Source of the DNA: Microbispora triticiradicis
Lineage (GTDB): Bacteria > Actinomycetota > Actinomycetes > Streptosporangiales > Streptosporangiaceae
Direction: 5' to 3'
Assembly (NCBI GenBank): GCA_003260025.2
Contig: QFZU02000031.1
Location: 62,001-126,000, forward strand
DNA length: 64,000 bases
Made by a program: the position numbers and the translations under genes. Below are positions 20,301-28,782 of this stretch, piece after piece (positions within the stretch are counted from its first letter, which is position 1; each line of letters begins with the position of its first letter). The notes beneath the pieces were generated by a model. It was given only the letters and a program-made list of their open reading frames with translations, did no database searches and had not been told where the DNA came from.

Positions 20301-20463
20301 CACGCAGGGAGTCGACCCCGATAACGTGCTGGTCAGCCTCCTGCACGTCAACTACATCCGTGTCTGCCGCATCGACCCGGCCGACGAGGCCGAGTGCATG
20401 TACCTGGCTCGCTCCGCAGCGCTGGCCTGGACCGTTCGCACCACGAAGGGCGGCCGCCCGTGA
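17359..20463 (+). CDS. lanB: Class I lanthipeptide dehydratase LanB
   Basis: This full-length LanB of about 1034 residues dehydrates Ser/Thr of the precursor by tRNA-dependent glutamylation and elimination. The large N-terminal glutamylation domain (RFRASGVALVRAAAH, then RYLLRMTGRATPLGLIAGV) is followed by the SpaB_C-type elimination domain in the last 270 residues (LMASLYGAVQRQDVIL, then WWFVRYRDPGPHLRLRITL). The TGRATPLGL segment is characteristic of lantibiotic dehydratases. I chose GTG 17359 over GTG 17353 because GGAGG at 17349-17353 lies 5 bases upstream of it. The gene ends in GTGA overlapping lanC. It should act in the cytosol with the cyclase. Confidence 0.93.
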   Translation: MPDTSRFRASGVALVRAAAHTDLGLPAWPDLTGRAPERLREWCDWLDQVWSLPVVADALDHAAPSLAEQVRALLAASNPSPDKARRCVLSVARYLLRMTGRATPLGLIAGVASAAMATAGETAGLRWGSRHQAIARAGADWLAAVIHQLEICHELLLRLPVVTNSAVLVRGDRLIVPYQPNPDRGGGAVEVSLRYTTAVAVALDAARSPIRLEDLVAKIAPDFPTTDPAAVTGMLNELVARRALVTSLHAPSTVPDALDYLLQELDTADAQTVPAAAALVGGLREIHDLLHAHNQAPPAQSLMLREEAAAQMRAIAPSRRHPVAVDLRLDADLVLPRKVVAEVERAALVLARLSAYPYGTPAWRAYHERFFDHFGIGSSVPLADVVADSGIGWPDGYPGTGTEEPRSSMSHRDQMLLALAQQAALDGADEITMTDDMITALELGPQVPRVPPHLELGVRVYATSVEAFREGRVRVEVVTVSRSAGTLIGRFLPVLDSGDSARLTAALVAMPAGGPGTVCVQVSFPPLDPATAHVARSAQVLPTVISLAEHRAPGWDVLTPDDLAVACDGRRLVLTAPAHGISVHATAMHALALGTPTPPLARLLSELSRAPYAQVTTFSWGAAAHLPYLPRIRYGRIILSPARWRLDAADLPAPREEWSTWDEAWAGLQQRLRVPRLVHLVHGDQRLPLDLDHSGHRVLLRTHLNRERDAILAEAPTPEDTAWCGGRAHEVIIPLAATGTPEWPRMPTPSRARTLARGHGDAPAASTVLMASLYGAVQRQDVILAEYLPTLLRRLGNPSWWFVRYRDPGPHLRLRITLSAREAFGAVAGTVSDWADNLHRIGLLRELRYCTSYPEIGRWGDGPAMTAAEHVFTADSRAVLAQLRQPARPDRQALAAAHAVAIAAAWTGSTEAGMRWLIEHVAPAAPGKVSRPVFTEAVRIANPGDNWAGLRGAPGGDAIATAWVKRAIAVADYRTHLPGPYTQGVDPDNVLVSLLHVNYIRVCRIDPADEAECMYLARSAALAWTVRTTKGGRP

Positions 20464-21704
20464 CAACGGACCCGCTGGAGGTAGCCGTGCACGTGGCCGA
20501 CCGCCTCGCCCGCCCCGAGGACTCTGGCCCGCAGGCAGGCGAGTCGTGGTGGCCGCAGTCGCTCGCCCACGGCGCACCCGGTGTCGCCCTGCTGCATGTC
20601 GAGCTCGCCGCCCACGGCGCCGCACCCTGGGACCGCGTCCACGCCTGGCTGTGCGCGGCAACCTGGGCGACCGTCACCGGCGGCCCCGACAGCCACCTGT
20701 ACTACGGCGCACCTGCCGTCGCACACGTGGTGGCGTGCGCCGCCGACCACCAGCCCGGCGCGTACCGGCGGGCGCTGGACGCCCTGAACCGGCAGATCAC
20801 CGTCGACGCGCTGACCCGCGCCCGCGCGGGACACGCCCGCATCGACGCCGACACCCTGCCGACCTTGTCGGAGTTCGACTTGATCCGCGGCCTGTCCGGG
20901 ATCGGCGCCTACCTGCTGCGCCGCGACCCCGGCGGCGCGGCCCTGACCGCGGTCCTGGAGTACTTGGTGCGTCTCACCGAACCCATCACCGTGGACGGGG
21001 AAACGCTGCCTGGCTGGTGGGCGCAGGTGGGTCCGTCCGGCCGCCCCGACCTCCCGGGCGGCCACGCCAACCACGGAATGGCGCATGGTGTGGGAGGCCC
21101 CTTGGCCCTGCTGGCTCTCGCCGCTCTTCACGGTGTCACTGTGACCGGCCACCACGACGCCATCGCCCGCATCCTCACCTGGCTGGACCAATGGCGCACC
21201 CACAACGGCTGGCCGTACTGGGTCACTCGCCCCCAGCTGCACGCCGGGCAGATCATGGCAACGCCGGTCCGCCGCCCGTCCTGGTGCTATGGAACCGTCG
21301 GCCTGGCCCGCGCTCAACAGCTCGCCGCGCTCGCCACAGGGGACAGCACCCGCCGCCGCCACGCCGAAAACGCCCTCCTGCGCGCCGTCACCGACCCCAT
21401 GCACCTGCTGGCGGCCACCGACGACTCGCTCTGCCACGGCCGGGCCGGGTTCGCTCACCTTGCTCTCCGCGCGGCAGCCGACGCCGCACCCGACCCGGGC
21501 TTAAGGCTCCGCGCGGCCGCGCTGCGCCTGCTGGAGGTCATGCACCCGCCCGGCACCGACGCGAAGGACACCGCCGGCCGGCTCCTCACTCAGGCGGGCC
21601 CCGAGTTTCTCGAAGGCGCCGCCGGGACCGCTCTGACATTCGCCACCGCGGCGTCCCCGTCCGGGCCCGTCACCGGGTGGGACACCTGCCTGCTCATCAG
21701 CTGA
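20460..21704 (+). CDS. lanC: Lanthionine synthetase C family cyclase LanC
   Basis: This 414-residue cyclase adds Cys thiols to the dehydrated residues made by LanB, closing (methyl)lanthionine rings. The expected zinc ligands are present: Cys276 in SWCYGTVG and the Cys325-His326 pair in CHGRAG. The conserved central GHANHGMAHGVGGPL carries the catalytic-region histidines. GTG 20460 overlaps the lanB stop and gives a normal LanC N-terminus; the longer frame from 20394 runs inside lanB. It is followed 16 bases later by the methyltransferase. Expected to be active. Confidence 0.93.
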   Translation: MTTDPLEVAVHVADRLARPEDSGPQAGESWWPQSLAHGAPGVALLHVELAAHGAAPWDRVHAWLCAATWATVTGGPDSHLYYGAPAVAHVVACAADHQPGAYRRALDALNRQITVDALTRARAGHARIDADTLPTLSEFDLIRGLSGIGAYLLRRDPGGAALTAVLEYLVRLTEPITVDGETLPGWWAQVGPSGRPDLPGGHANHGMAHGVGGPLALLALAALHGVTVTGHHDAIARILTWLDQWRTHNGWPYWVTRPQLHAGQIMATPVRRPSWCYGTVGLARAQQLAALATGDSTRRRHAENALLRAVTDPMHLLAATDDSLCHGRAGFAHLALRAAADAAPDPGLRLRAAALRLLEVMHPPGTDAKDTAGRLLTQAGPEFLEGAAGTALTFATAASPSGPVTGWDTCLLIS

Positions 21705-21720
21705 AAGGACGGAGACCCGC

Positions 21721-23778
21721 ATGCCATGGTTTCAGTGCAACATCCACTTCTCCGACCCCGCTTCGGAGTTCCAGGTGGCGGCCGCCGACCTGCTTCCTCC
21801 CCTCACCGCCGCCCAGGGCGACGGCCACCTGCACGCCTGGTGGTACATCCGGAAGAACGGCGTATGGCGACTGCGGTACCGGGGTGGCCCGCAAGTGGTG
21901 GCGAACCTGCTGGACACGCTCGCCGCTGACGGCCGCATCACCGGCTGGGTGCCCAGCATCTACGAACCCGAGACGCTCGCGTTCGGCGGCCCGCAGAGCA
22001 TGGACGTCGCGCACGAGCTGTTCCACCGCGACAGCTGCCATGTGCTGTCCCGCGCCGCTGAGCCCGGCCCGGCCGCCCGCCAGCGAGAGACCAGCATCCT
22101 GCTGTGCGCCGCGTTGATGCGCGCCGCCGGACTCGACTGGTACGAGGCGGGGGACGTGTGGGCACAGATTGCTGAGCACCGCCCCATCGACCCGGCCAAA
22201 CCCGCTTGGCCACCGGAGCGGGAGGTCGGCCTGCAGGCGGCAATGCACCGCCTGCTGACAGCCGATGCCCGTTCCCTGCCCGCCCTCCCTACCGGGTGGC
22301 TGGACGCGTTCGAGGAAGCCGGGCAATCCCTGGCCGGCCTCGCTCACCAAGGGCGACTCCAGCGGGGCCTCCGCGCGATCCTCGCCCACCATGTGATCTT
22401 TCACGCCAACCGCGCGGGCCTCCCGGTAACCGACCAGTCGGCTATCGCCGCACTGGCCGTCCACACCGTGTTCGCCCCCGCAGCAGACCGCATTTTCCCA
22501 GCTCAGAACCCATTCCCAATGGCTAAGGTCCCACCTATGACACTCATCGATGATCAGTCGGACGTCACCCCGGAAGTACTCCGCGACGCCCTCACCGACC
22601 GCCTCGTAGCCGCCGGCACGGTACGCACTCCCTCCGTCGAGACCGCGTTCCGCACCGTGCCGAGGCACCTGTTCGTCCCGAGCGCCTCCCTCGACGCCGC
22701 GTACGGCGACGACCCGATCTACACCAAGCACGACGGCGCGGGTGTGTCACTCAGCGCCGCGTCTCAGCCGACGATCGTCGGCATGATGCTCGAACAACTC
22801 AACGCGGAGCCGGGGCAGCGAATCCTCGAAGCCGGAGCGGGCACCGGTTACAACGCCGCCCTCATGGCCACGATCGTCGGCCCCCAGGGGCACGTGACAA
22901 CGATCGACGTGGACGACGACCTCGTGACCGGCGCCCGCGACCACCTAGCCGCCGCGGGTATCGGCAACGTCACCGTCGTCCTCGCCGACGGCGCACTCGG
23001 CCACCCCGAGAACGCCCCGTTCGACCGTTTCATCGCCACAGTGGGCGCGTGGGAGGTCCCGACCGCGTGGCTGGACCAGCTCACTCCGGACGGCCGTCTC
23101 GTCGTCCCGCTACGTCTACGGGGCGTCGCCTCCCGTTCGATCGTGTTCGTACGCGGCGAGAACGGCTGGCGCAGCGTCGACCACCAGCTCGCCACGTTCA
23201 TGCCGCTGCGCGGCATCGGCGACGACGCCCGCCGCACCGTCGCCATCACCGCCGAGCGTGACGTCACCTTGCAGGTCCACAAGGATCAGGCCGCCGACCC
23301 CACCGAGCTCGCCGGTGTGCTCGACACTAACCGCGTCGAGACCTGGACCGAGGTCATGATCCCCGCCACGGTCTCGTACGAGCTGCTGGACCTGTGGCTG
23401 TGCCTCCGCCTGGACAACCCGCTCATGCGGATGCACGTCGGCTCGGAGGCCACCACCCGTGGCACCGTGACCCCGATGTTCCCCTGGGGCTCCATGGCGA
23501 CCACCAGCGGCAACAGCCTTGCTTATCTCACCTCCCGCCGCACCGCCGAACGTGACAGCGCCGACGTGCCCCTGTACGAGGTCGGCGTCGTCGGCCACGG
23601 CCCCAGCGGCGCCGAACTCGCCGAGCGCGTCGCGGACGAGATCCGCATGTGGAACCAGGACTACCGCGACCGCGCCGTGCGGTTCGAGCTGCCCGACACC
23701 CCGCCCTCCGCTGACCCCGGCACCGGGCGGTTCGTCCTGTCCCGGCCCACCCACCCGATCCTCGTCACCTGGGAGTAA
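21721..23778 (+). CDS. FxLD-system methyltransferase: SpaB_C-like domain fused to PIMT-type methyltransferase
   Basis: This is a 685-residue two-domain protein. Residues about 1-240 resemble the SpaB_C/thiopeptide-type domain (MPWFQCNIHFSDPASEF). Residues about 280-685 match protein-L-isoaspartate O-methyltransferase, with SAM motif I ILEAGAGTGYNAALM near residue 367 and the upstream HLFVPSASLDAAYGDDPI block. This fusion is known from FxLD clusters, where related PIMT enzymes methylate an Asp of the cyclised peptide, leading through a succinimide to isoaspartate. The Asp-Asp-Gly of the precursor is the obvious candidate substrate. Start ATG 21721 has AGGACGGAG upstream. No similar repair-type PIMT is seen elsewhere in the window. 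Confidence 0.9.
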   Translation: MPWFQCNIHFSDPASEFQVAAADLLPPLTAAQGDGHLHAWWYIRKNGVWRLRYRGGPQVVANLLDTLAADGRITGWVPSIYEPETLAFGGPQSMDVAHELFHRDSCHVLSRAAEPGPAARQRETSILLCAALMRAAGLDWYEAGDVWAQIAEHRPIDPAKPAWPPEREVGLQAAMHRLLTADARSLPALPTGWLDAFEEAGQSLAGLAHQGRLQRGLRAILAHHVIFHANRAGLPVTDQSAIAALAVHTVFAPAADRIFPAQNPFPMAKVPPMTLIDDQSDVTPEVLRDALTDRLVAAGTVRTPSVETAFRTVPRHLFVPSASLDAAYGDDPIYTKHDGAGVSLSAASQPTIVGMMLEQLNAEPGQRILEAGAGTGYNAALMATIVGPQGHVTTIDVDDDLVTGARDHLAAAGIGNVTVVLADGALGHPENAPFDRFIATVGAWEVPTAWLDQLTPDGRLVVPLRLRGVASRSIVFVRGENGWRSVDHQLATFMPLRGIGDDARRTVAITAERDVTLQVHKDQAADPTELAGVLDTNRVETWTEVMIPATVSYELLDLWLCLRLDNPLMRMHVGSEATTRGTVTPMFPWGSMATTSGNSLAYLTSRRTAERDSADVPLYEVGVVGHGPSGAELAERVADEIRMWNQDYRDRAVRFELPDTPPSADPGTGRFVLSRPTHPILVTWE

Positions 23779-23784
23779 CAGCTG

Positions 23785-24900
23785 ATGGAGCCCACCCAGG
23801 CGTTTGCGCGGTTCCCCCTCGTCGCCCGGCCCCGCCCGGCCTGCGCCCCGCTCGACGCCCGGGTGGGCAACCTGTGCGAGCTGGCCCGCACCGCCGAACG
23901 CGACAGCGACACGTCGACGGCGTCGACAGTGTTCAACCAGGCCGCCCTCCTGGCCAGCGATCTCGGCCTGCCCGACCTGGCCCGCACCTGGTGTCACCAG
24001 CACGCCGCCCTGTACCTAACCGCCTGCCCCCTCACCGGGCGGGCAGCCCGGCACGCCCTCGAACCCCTCGTGAACCTCGCCCGGCTGTACATCCGCGCCG
24101 GCGACGGCGCCCGCGCCTTCGCTCTCCTGGACGGCTTGTACGAGGCCGCGCAAGCGCGCACGGACACCACCATTGACGGCCTCCGCGTCCCCTTCTCCAC
24201 CCTCACCCAGACCGCAGCCGATCACCGGGACGTCCTCCAGTGGCTCTGGGCGGTCCATCTCGCCGACGGCACCCGCGCCCTCACAGGGGCAGGCCGCTGG
24301 AACGACGCCCTCGCCCACCTCCGCGCTCGCAACGGCGTCGGCCACCGGATGCTCGACGGCCGACAGGTCGCCGTCATCGCCCACGCCTTGGCGGGCGACA
24401 CCGCCACCACCCAGGCGCTGCTCGACGGCACCCCGGCGGGGGAGCCCTGGGAAGCCGCTGTCACCGCCTGCCTGGCCGCCCTCTGCCGGCCCGGCGACGA
24501 CCGTACGGCAGCGGAGATGCTCACCTGCTACCGACGCCTCGACCACACGGCCCCCGGCCTGGTGGTGTTCCGGACCCGGCTCGGTCTGTCGGTGGTCGAC
24601 GCCGCTGGGGGAGTCGACACCGCCGACGGCCGTGCCGTTGCCACCACGCTCATCATCCGCGCGGTGGCGACCGACGACGGCTACGCCGCCCGAGACGTAC
24701 TCGACCATCCCGGATGCGCGGCCATACTCAAGGCCGACCAGAAGGCCGCGCTCACGCAATTACTGCAGGCGAGCGGACTCGGCTCCCGGCGTTTCCCAGA
24801 GTGGCTGATGGTGGAGCTGTCGGTCGCCTTGTCACGGAGCGGCGCGGTGATCGCGCGCAACCTCAACTCTTGCCTCGTAGACGCCGAGCGCATGGGCTAG
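23785..24900 (+). CDS. Helical-repeat (TPR-like) protein of the lanthipeptide cluster
   Basis: This 371-residue protein starts 6 bases after the methyltransferase stop, so it ends the same operon. The sequence is a run of Ala/Leu-rich helix pairs (for example LVNLARLYIRAGDGARAFALL and LAGDTATTQALLDGTPAGE), consistent with TPR-like repeats. No catalytic motif, signal peptide or membrane segment is visible. Similar helical proteins often close FxLD clusters, but I know of no demonstrated role; a scaffold for the enzyme complex or a regulator are guesses. It is clearly a real gene from its frame and coding bias. Confidence 0.7.
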   Translation: MEPTQAFARFPLVARPRPACAPLDARVGNLCELARTAERDSDTSTASTVFNQAALLASDLGLPDLARTWCHQHAALYLTACPLTGRAARHALEPLVNLARLYIRAGDGARAFALLDGLYEAAQARTDTTIDGLRVPFSTLTQTAADHRDVLQWLWAVHLADGTRALTGAGRWNDALAHLRARNGVGHRMLDGRQVAVIAHALAGDTATTQALLDGTPAGEPWEAAVTACLAALCRPGDDRTAAEMLTCYRRLDHTAPGLVVFRTRLGLSVVDAAGGVDTADGRAVATTLIIRAVATDDGYAARDVLDHPGCAAILKADQKAALTQLLQASGLGSRRFPEWLMVELSVALSRSGAVIARNLNSCLVDAERMG

Positions 24901-25244
24901 CTGACGGCGAGCGGGTACCAGGCAGCACCACTCACCTCGGACTCTTAAATGAGTCCCACGTCCGCATCTCTATCTGTCAATGGTTTCGAGATCGGCTGTC
25001 CTAATTGAGAAGTAGTACCGCCTATGATTCAAGCGTGCCTGATATGTGATCGCCCACGAATAATAGGTTCCATAATGGTGATGTGCGACCTGCTCGGATA
25101 GGCCTGTGGCTGGCCGCGCGTCGGCGCTCGTTATTGCTATTCATTAAGGAGTTTTGATCTTCGAAAATTCTTGCTCGTCGTCTCGGCCGGGTAGATCGAC
25201 AGTGAGCGTCACATATGGCGAAGCCCGTTTTTCGGGGGTGACGA
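24901..25244. other. Relatively AT-rich gene-free spacer with a small hairpin
   Basis: No gene is visible in these 344 bases, which are clearly less GC-rich than both neighbours. GGACTC (24939-24944) pairs with GAGTCC (24951-24956) around TTAAAT, a candidate terminator for the lanthipeptide operon. The rest probably carries the promoter of the downstream SARP-type gene. It may mark a junction between the lanthipeptide region and the mobile element, but no repeat confirms that. Confidence 0.45.
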
Positions 25245-27002
25245 GTGGTCCTATGGAAAGTTACTTCGTCCGAGTGGAAAGCTGAGCGCCTGTCGCTGGC
25301 AATCGGGATCGGCGTGGCTGGCTGGACTGCGATACTGGGCTGCTTGGCCGGGTCGGCCGTGCCATCTTCCCGGGAGCCGTGGTGCAATGCCTCGATATCC
25401 GCTGAGGTGCAGAAGTACTACGATGCTGACAAGTGGTGCGCTCTGATCAAAGAAGAACTCGCGAAAGGGCGCATCCCTGACTATTGGGGCCTACTGGAGA
25501 AGGCCAGGCGGCAGTCGATAGCCGAGACCCCAAATGCGCCTGCGCAAAGACCTACGGCGACGGAGCCGAAAGGGCAGAGCGCCAAGGGAGCGCGCGGACC
25601 GAGGGATACTCGGCCCAGGCCACGCCCCGATCCGCAGCCCCGCCACAATCCGCAGGGGCATGTCCGTCACTCGCTTATCACTGCAAAACCTGCTACAGAC
25701 AAGGCCGCCGAGCCGAGAAAGAAGCAGGCAAGTAAGTCCTCGCGGGCGTCCTCTCCTGCTCGGGGTCGGCACCAGCGAACGTCCACCTCCTCGCCGGCCC
25801 CCGCGCCGTCCACGCCATACACGCGGCCAGCGCCTTCACACGGAGAACATGCTTCCGTGGGGCGGCCCTCGGGGTTGACGGTTCACCTGGATAGGTCCGG
25901 TGGGACGAGCGCCGCCGCCGGGTGGGCTCACGCCGCTTCCGCCGTGTTGTTCGGCGTCTTCGTGATGACGATCAGTGCGGCCCTCATCCAGCGGTCCCGC
26001 GTCCTGACAGGAGGCGCTGTCGCGGGAGTACCCGGAGCGTCGCTTCCGGTTCCAGTGATTCCCGACGCTGATCCCAGCAGTGAGAGCAAGGCACCCGCTG
26101 AGCCGGTGGAATCGGCGGCTGCCACTCCGGATTCTGCAATAGAAGCGGCCGGGCACGGCGATGCCACCGTCGATGCCGACCTCGGGAAGGCGGGGGAGAC
26201 GCCAGCCGGAGAGGTTGTCTCGACGCAGGCTGCCACCACCTCGGGACTACAGCTCAGGATTCCACCGTCTGCGCTTGTCTCCGGACGGCTGTTCGGAAGG
26301 ACTCGCCTACAGGCAGCGGATCGGACGGTGCGCTTCACCCGCGCGGAGGGTCGGAATCTGTTCGCGCTGCTGGCTACCACGAAGGACGGCGTGCGACAGG
26401 ATCTCGTTATCGAACACCTGTGGCCTGAGCAGGGCGAACACGGGTCACAGCACCTGGAGACCGGGGTCCGTGACATCAACGCGGCGCTGCGCAGTGCGAC
26501 CGGGCTGTCTACCGGAGTGAAGTTCGTGATCAAGACTGGCCAGTGCCGGCACCTTGCCTCGGCCTTCTTCGACATCGACCTGTGGCGGTTCGAGCAGGCG
26601 CGTCTGGTGGCGAACACAGCGCTGGAGGAGGACACCCGGGTGCAGGCGCTCAGGCAGATGGTCGCCATCCATGAAGGGCCGCTACTCGCTGAGCGAGATG
26701 ATCTCTGGTGCCTGCCGCTCCGGCAGGCCGCGGCCCGGAAGGCGACGAACGCGGTGATGCGGCTGGCCGAGCTGGAGCACAAGACCGACCCGGATCACGC
26801 ACTGGATCTGCTGACTCTCGCTGTGGACCGGATCGATCCCTACAGTGAGGTCCTGTGGTGCCGGATCATGACCATTCATGGTGAGCTGGGACGGCTGCCG
26901 GCCGTACGCGCGGCCTTTCAGCAGCTCACCGAGCGACTGCGGGAGGTCGACGCCGAGCCGAGCCGTCAGGCGAGGCAGATCTACCGGGGGCTCGCCGGGT
27001 AG
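25245..27002 (+). CDS. Membrane-anchored SARP/BTAD-domain transcriptional activator
   Basis: This protein is about 585 residues from GTG 25245. A hydrophobic segment near residues 17-40 and a second near 225-250 (SAVLFGVFVMTISAALI) suggest two membrane spans. The connecting stretch (about 90-215) is rich in Pro, Ala, Lys and Arg. The C-terminal half has a winged-helix DNA-binding domain (about 345-425, with VRQDLVIEHLWPEQGE) and a BTAD bacterial transcriptional activation domain (about 430-585), as in SARP/AfsR regulators. Such membrane-tethered BTAD proteins occur on actinobacterial conjugative elements. The DNA-binding C-terminus should face the cytosol. Its target is unknown. Confidence 0.75.
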   Translation: MVLWKVTSSEWKAERLSLAIGIGVAGWTAILGCLAGSAVPSSREPWCNASISAEVQKYYDADKWCALIKEELAKGRIPDYWGLLEKARRQSIAETPNAPAQRPTATEPKGQSAKGARGPRDTRPRPRPDPQPRHNPQGHVRHSLITAKPATDKAAEPRKKQASKSSRASSPARGRHQRTSTSSPAPAPSTPYTRPAPSHGEHASVGRPSGLTVHLDRSGGTSAAAGWAHAASAVLFGVFVMTISAALIQRSRVLTGGAVAGVPGASLPVPVIPDADPSSESKAPAEPVESAAATPDSAIEAAGHGDATVDADLGKAGETPAGEVVSTQAATTSGLQLRIPPSALVSGRLFGRTRLQAADRTVRFTRAEGRNLFALLATTKDGVRQDLVIEHLWPEQGEHGSQHLETGVRDINAALRSATGLSTGVKFVIKTGQCRHLASAFFDIDLWRFEQARLVANTALEEDTRVQALRQMVAIHEGPLLAERDDLWCLPLRQAAARKATNAVMRLAELEHKTDPDHALDLLTLAVDRIDPYSEVLWCRIMTIHGELGRLPAVRAAFQQLTERLREVDAEPSRQARQIYRGLAG

Positions 27003-27478
27003 CGGCGAGTAATGACGGAGGTCCTGACCAGAAGCCGGGCCAGGACCTCCCTCGGCGCGGCAATGGGTGCTGCTTCTCTTCTTGAGGGATCGAGGCTACG
27101 CGCCGAGGAGTACTCGGTCTTGTCTGCTGTAGGTGGCCCGGGTCTCGGGGGTGAGGAGTTGGGCGGGGCGGGTGCCGAAATCTGCGCGAGCAGCCGCAGC
27201 ACATGTGCTGGTGGGCGGCGGCCGGACTCGGGCCAGCTCTCGTATTCGTACAGCCTGCTCTCGCGTAGCGGAGCCGTCCCCGTGCGCTCCAGGGCATTGA
27301 ACGTGGCGACGACCTGGGCGGCGGTGAGACCGACGGCGTAGCGGTAGAGGCGTAGCGGTGCGACATCGTGGTCGAAGGAGAGCACGACGGCGATCTGGTC
27401 GACAGTGAAGCCGTGTCCGCGCAGGTGGAAGCCGCGGCGGCGGCACTCGAGCAGGGTCTGGTAGCCCTTCCCGGACAT
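26981..27478 (-). CDS. Actinobacterial XRE-like regulator, C-terminus probably frameshifted
   Basis: The N-terminal ~115 residues (GYQTLLECRRRGFHLRGHG, then AVVLSFDHDVAPLRLYRYA) match a widespread Streptosporangiales helix-turn-helix family. After LRLLAQI the open frame runs into Pro/Arg-rich sequence and overlaps the convergent BTAD gene by 22 bases. In the neighbouring frame DFGTRPAQLLTPETRATYS then RQDRVLLGA and a stop at 27096-27098 read like the family's normal ending. A single base change around 27176-27190 would restore it. The intact gene would therefore span 27096-27478. Frameshift mutation or sequence error cannot be separated here. Confidence 0.6.
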   Translation of the reverse strand: MSGKGYQTLLECRRRGFHLRGHGFTVDQIAVVLSFDHDVAPLRLYRYAVGLTAAQVVATFNALERTGTAPLRESRLYEYESWPESGRRPPAHVLRLLAQISAPAPPNSSPPRPGPPTADKTEYSSARSLDPSRREAAPIAAPREVLARLLVRTSVITRRYPASPR

Positions 27479-27739
27479 GATTACTCCCCGTCTGGTGATG
27501 TTCGCTGGCCGATCGGGTGGACCGTAGGGCGCCTTCCTGCGAGATCTCCAGTCGATGTGGGTGATCCATCTGCCGGGGTGTGATCGCCTAGCTCTATGGC
27601 GGTGTGTTGGCGCAGGTCAACGCGCACTTCGGCGTGGCGGGCGACGGGACGGCCGTGGGGTTCGATTCGGGCGCGGAGTCGGTTCATGGTGTGGGCCCCT
27701 TCACGGGAACGGCCGGGACGACATGGAGGTGCCCTGACG

Positions 27740-28273
27740 ATGACTGGACGCGAGAACGCGGACGCGACTGTGCTGGACGACGGCGGACGGGACGGATTCC
27801 CTGGCCTGCCGCTCGGCCCTGCACTGGTCCGCCGATGGTGGAGTGGACTTGGCGGGCCGATGCTGTGGCGCAGGCGATTCCACGGGCGTGAGGACCAGGT
27901 CACGGCTGCCCGGAAGATGGTGCGCCTGCTGCTGGAGGACACCTCCCGGGCCGACGATGCCGAGTGGATCACGGCAGAGCTGGCCGCCAATGCCCTGTTG
28001 CACTCACGCTCGGGCCTGTTGGGCGGGCTCTTCATGGTGGAGGTGCTGCGCGGCCTGCACATGGCTCGTATCACCGTCTATGACCTCGGCGGCGAAGGAA
28101 CCCCTGCCGTCCAAGCACGGAAGCCGGGGCAGGACATCGGCGAGCACGGGCACGGCCTGCGTGGAGTACGACAACTCGCCACACAAGCCGGGGTACGAGG
28201 AGATGCGACCACCGGGCACGCGGTCTGGGCGCAACTCGCCTTGAACTGCGGCGCGAGCGCACGGACCGCATGA
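27740..28273 (+). CDS. HATPase_c_2-type ATP-binding protein (anti-sigma factor kinase-like)
   Basis: The protein is 177 residues from ATG 27740, with GGAGGT at 27725-27730. GHKL ATPase motifs are present: the N-box ITAELAANALLHS and a G2-like GEHGHGLRGVRQLA. It resembles the stand-alone serine-kinase/anti-sigma-like ATPases abundant in actinomycetes, which bind sigma or anti-sigma factors. It overlaps the next small gene by ATGA. A second gene of the same kind lies at 49780-50292. Partner and target are unknown. Confidence 0.8.
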   Translation: MTGRENADATVLDDGGRDGFPGLPLGPALVRRWWSGLGGPMLWRRRFHGREDQVTAARKMVRLLLEDTSRADDAEWITAELAANALLHSRSGLLGGLFMVEVLRGLHMARITVYDLGGEGTPAVQARKPGQDIGEHGHGLRGVRQLATQAGVRGDATTGHAVWAQLALNCGASARTA

Positions 28274-28782
28274 TGACCTGGAGCACGCGGACCCAGCGGC
28301 CGGACTCGGGCACAGGACCAGTGCCGGATGGTGAGGAGGCAATTCGTCGCGGGCTGCAGGAGTTGCGGAGGGAGTTCCCGAACTGGGGCTTCCTCGTTAT
28401 CCACAAGGTGTGGGTCGCAGTCCGGGGGAAGACCATCATGGTCACCGCCGACACCCCCAAGGGGCTGCGCGCCGGATTGCCGCCTGCGCCCGCTGACCCC
28501 CCCTGTCGTCCCCGCGCTGGCCACGACGTGGCCAATGACGGCCGACGATGTCCTGCCAGGGGACATGACATGTTCGCCCACGGCGGCGGGTGTGTGGGCC
28601 CATACAGAGGTTCCACCAGTGACGACGCGGCGGGCTCGGCAGCCCGGACGCCGTCGCCGTGGCCGGGCGAGTGCTTGACATCCGGGGTGAAGGTGGGCGT
28701 CGATGTCATGGAGCGATCGCAGCGTGCTGTAGCGGCACGCTCGATGGCGCGGGCTCGGGCACAGGGCGCGGCGGAGACCTAA
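28270..28782 (+). CDS. Small protein coupled to the ATPase gene, function unknown
   Basis: The start at ATG 28270 overlaps the ATPase stop. The first ~75 residues (LQELRREFPNWGFLVIHKVW, then VAVRGKTIMVTADTP) look like a compact folded domain of the kind often found next to these ATPases. The remaining ~95 residues are Gly/Ala/Arg-rich and may be unstructured or out-of-frame extension. No catalytic motif is seen. A homologous domain may be present in the small gene coupled to the second ATPase at 49583, but the similarity is too weak to claim. Confidence 0.5.
   Translation: MMTWSTRTQRPDSGTGPVPDGEEAIRRGLQELRREFPNWGFLVIHKVWVAVRGKTIMVTADTPKGLRAGLPPAPADPPCRPRAGHDVANDGRRCPARGHDMFAHGGGCVGPYRGSTSDDAAGSAARTPSPWPGECLTSGVKVGVDVMERSQRAVAARSMARARAQGAAET

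Noticed and set aside
20352..21458. Long minus-strand frame opposite lanC
   Set aside because: Shadow of lanC; no domain and no ribosome site.
27650..27690. tRNA-like GGTTCGATTC sequence
   Set aside because: No acceptor or anticodon stem pairs around it.
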